Positions 45,663 to 46,921 of a DNA stretch of 46,921 nt are shown here, piece after piece. Location of the stretch: the IMG/VR virus record IMGVR_UViG_3300038701_001111, positions 1 through 46,921 of that record; one strand, written 5' to 3'. The translations under genes and the position numbers were made by a program. Every line of letters begins with the position of its first letter. Position 1 is the stretch's first letter. This DNA is from a virus. Under the pieces are notes generated by a model. It worked only from the letters and a program-made list of their open reading frames with translations, was not told where the DNA came from and ran no database searches.

Positions 45663-45939
45663 CGCTCTGGCCCTCCTTGGGCTCAATCATTTCGACCATG
45701 TGCATGGCCCATTGCGCATCCAGTATCTCGTGCCAGATCAGCCAGCGGATAGTGTCAGCGGCTCGCGGACATGACTTGTCGGCTTCTTCTAGGACCGCGC
45801 GCAAGTGGGCGTAGTTTCGCGCCTCGTGTTTTCCGACTGTCGATGTCTTCTTAGCTGCGTCACGTATGACGGCATTGCCGCGATTGCGGGCGTTCTGCTC
45901 GTGAGCCTTGAAGGACTTAATCGCTGCTTGCAGGTCCAC
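45655..45939 (-). CDS. Helical hypothetical protein
   Basis: A 94-residue protein starting at GTG 45939, 6 bases after GGAGG: VDLQAAIKSFKAHEQNARNR ... LRAVLEEADKSCPRAADTIR, then WLIWHEILDAQWAMHMVEMI. Mostly helical. It ends EGQSDG. Unknown. Confidence 0.6.
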   Translation of the reverse strand: MDLQAAIKSFKAHEQNARNRGNAVIRDAAKKTSTVGKHEARNYAHLRAVLEEADKSCPRAADTIRWLIWHEILDAQWAMHMVEMIEPKEGQSDG

Positions 45940-46126
45940 CGGACGCCTCCTTGGGTTTGCTGCGGTCCGCGTATGCCAAGCGCCGCGTCCGATCTCTTTC
46001 GGCAGCCTCGACCAACGCATTAAAAGTTTCTGTCGCGCGCTGAATGTCGCTCTGATAAAGCGCCTCAATAGCCCCCGGCGTGAACCCTCGCTCAGCCTTG
46101 CTTGCCTCGCCTGCGTTCTTACCCAT
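45917..46126 (-). CDS. Small helical protein
   Basis: A 69-residue protein (MGKNAGEASKAERGFTPGAI, ALYQSDIQRATETFNALVEA) ending GGPASSD, overlapping the GTG of the next gene. Its ATG directly follows GGAGCAGTCAG, one of four copies of that junction. Unknown. Confidence 0.6.
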   Translation of the reverse strand: MGKNAGEASKAERGFTPGAIEALYQSDIQRATETFNALVEAAERDRTRRLAYADRSKPKEASGGPASSD

Positions 46127-46139
46127 CTGACTGCTCCAT

Positions 46140-46586
46140 CTATTTCTTCCAACGATTGCCGTACCGGCGCTTCAAGTGATGCGCCTCGAACCGCTGGCCC
46201 ATGATCTGTTCCGTCCGGTCCAGAACGTAACGCATCGCGTTCATGCTGCGGTAAAGCGTCTTGATCTTCTTGTCCTGATCCGCGTCCGGCGTGAACATCG
46301 CCGGACGGCCCCGGTTATCTTCTTTCGGCTCGGACGGCAGGACGTGAACCCGGTTGCCTTGGGCCTCTAGCGCGGCTTTGATGTGCTGCGCCTCTGCACC
46401 GCGCCCGAGGTCACTCATGGTGATGATGTGGATGTCGTCACCATCCTGCACATCCACGTCACGCTTGGTCATAATCGACATGGCCTCGCGCTCCTGGCGG
46501 CTGGTTGTTTCGTCGTCAATGAACGCCTGATCCATGCCGTCTGGCACGTCTGACGACTTGCGCCGGTATCCGTAGAAAATGTTCAT
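46140..46586 (-). CDS. Resolvase-like serine recombinase family protein, degenerate
   Basis: A 148-residue protein that reads like a small serine recombinase N-domain: FYGYRRKSSDVPD (R9, S11 at the places of the catalytic Arg and Ser), TSRQEREAMSIM, then IHIITMSDLGRGAEAQHIKA, where the usual D-R-L-G-R is shortened to D-L-G-R, and GNRVHVLPSE. A GRP linker and a basic C-terminal HTH-like end (HHLKRRYGNRWKK) follow. Loss of an Arg suggests no normal strand exchange. First gene of the leftward cluster. Confidence 0.6.
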   Translation of the reverse strand: MNIFYGYRRKSSDVPDGMDQAFIDDETTSRQEREAMSIMTKRDVDVQDGDDIHIITMSDLGRGAEAQHIKAALEAQGNRVHVLPSEPKEDNRGRPAMFTPDADQDKKIKTLYRSMNAMRYVLDRTEQIMGQRFEAHHLKRRYGNRWKK

Positions 46587-46594
46587 GCCTGCCC

Positions 46595-46726
46595 TTTTAC
46601 GCTGCTTCTGAGTCTCGCGCAACTATACAGGCATAAATAAATCTAGCAATGTGATTATTTGCTCTTTCATAGGCGCAAATTCTGTGTATATTGGACTCAA
46701 CGCAAGACAAATTCGAGGACTGCCAG
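46595..46726. promoter_or_regulatory. AT-rich divergent promoter region
   Basis: Leftward: TTGCTA, 16-base spacer, TATAGT (about 46627-46655), leading into the resolvase-like gene. Rightward: TTTCAT, 16-base spacer, TATATT (about 46670-46697), leading to the ATG at 46727. The region is far more AT-rich than its surroundings. Confidence 0.5.
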
Positions 46727-46896
46727 ATGCAGGAAAAAGCAGAACAGATAGCCGCGCTACTGGCTGAGATCGACAGGCTGGAGGGAGAAGATAGATCGTC
46801 GTTTCGTGAGCAATCACGCCGACCTGCCGCTTGGGCTTGGGTTGCGCGGCGCGTTTGGCCTTCTGTATTTCCTTGCGACGGTTCTTCTTACGAGGC
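46623..46896 (-). CDS. Basic small protein, C-terminal part uncertain
   Basis: A 91-codon frame starting MPRKKNRRKEIQKAKRAAQP with GGGGGAG 9 bases before the ATG. The first 35 residues look like a basic nucleic-acid-binding protein. The rest crosses the divergent promoter region and loses protein character, so the true extent is unclear. Confidence 0.4.
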
Positions 46897-46921
46897 ATCG
46901 CTCTGGCTCCCCCTCTCACTT
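46727..46921 (+). CDS. Possible small protein running off the window end
   Basis: Starts MQEKAEQIAALLAEIDRLEG with GAGG 8 bases before the ATG and a plausible promoter. After about 32 residues the sequence becomes Trp-rich and is antisense to the basic MPRKK frame, so only one of the two overlapping readings is likely to be right. No stop before the window edge. Confidence 0.35.
   Translation, partial: MQEKAEQIAALLAEIDRLEGEDRSSFREQSRRPAAWAWVARRVWPSVFPCDGSSYEASLWLPLSL

Noticed and set aside
46806-46921. A gene joining the right end of the window to the left-end frame (circular closure)
   Set aside because: A GTG at 46806 would read through to 265 if the ends were joined, but there is no good ribosome-binding site and no proof that the ends are adjacent.

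Overview
This window looks like most or all of a temperate siphovirus genome of an alphaproteobacterium, probably of the Rhodobacterales type. The pointers are high GC content, a GapR/DUF2312 gene, TAC and tail families typical of such phages, and a tRNA-Gly(CCC) attachment site. No ordinary chromosomal gene is recognisable. The integrase is followed by the 3' half of a tRNA-Gly gene. CCCCCAGA repeats lie on both sides of that core, as expected of an intact attP, so the DNA is more likely a circular or permuted phage genome than a prophage cut at its end. Both window ends run into open reading frames.

Layout. 1-815 (+): tiny accessory genes, including a release-factor-like protein, ending at a terminator. 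905-2546 (-): lysis genes (Rz1/Rz spanins, membrane-anchored lysozyme, a TM/coiled-coil protein). 2559-7628 (-): tail-tip, fibre and adhesin genes. 7625-15138 (-): tape measure (1822 aa), tail chaperones with a -1 frameshift, and tail tube. 15200-25781 (-): neck, head morphogenesis, P22-type coat, scaffold, portal and terminase. Three plus-strand genes interrupt this late block: a secreted protein (13119), a ribbon-helix-helix-like protein (17250) and an HNH endonuclease (20556). 25891-31949 (-): replication and regulation (T7-like primase-helicase in two frames, DUF1376 initiator, VRR-NUC nuclease, HTH proteins).

The switch lies at 32492-34330. A leftward cro-like gene and a rightward S24-type CI repressor diverge from ATGCGT/ACGCAT operators, and the same half-sites cover a second promoter (TTGACA-17-CATATT) at 34267-34295. 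CI is followed by a membrane protein gene and a strong terminator, so that protein is probably made in the lysogen. From the second promoter about 30 small, tightly overlapping early genes run rightward: a RecE-like nuclease fusion, a Sak4-like ATPase, GapR, a Lar-type anti-restriction protein, many short zinc-ribbon or single-TM proteins, then excisionase and integrase. Several early genes are paralogues.

44762-46921 is a leftward run of small genes with a resolvase-like protein at its head. Its gene junctions carry repeated stop/ribosome-binding cassettes, some shared with the left end of the window, supporting a single replicon. The most interesting points are the attP arm array, the leaderless switch genes, the TTTTTTG frameshift, the amber-interrupted and split replication genes, the possible origin inside the DUF1376 gene, the hairpin leaders before major virion genes, and the lysogeny-operon membrane protein.
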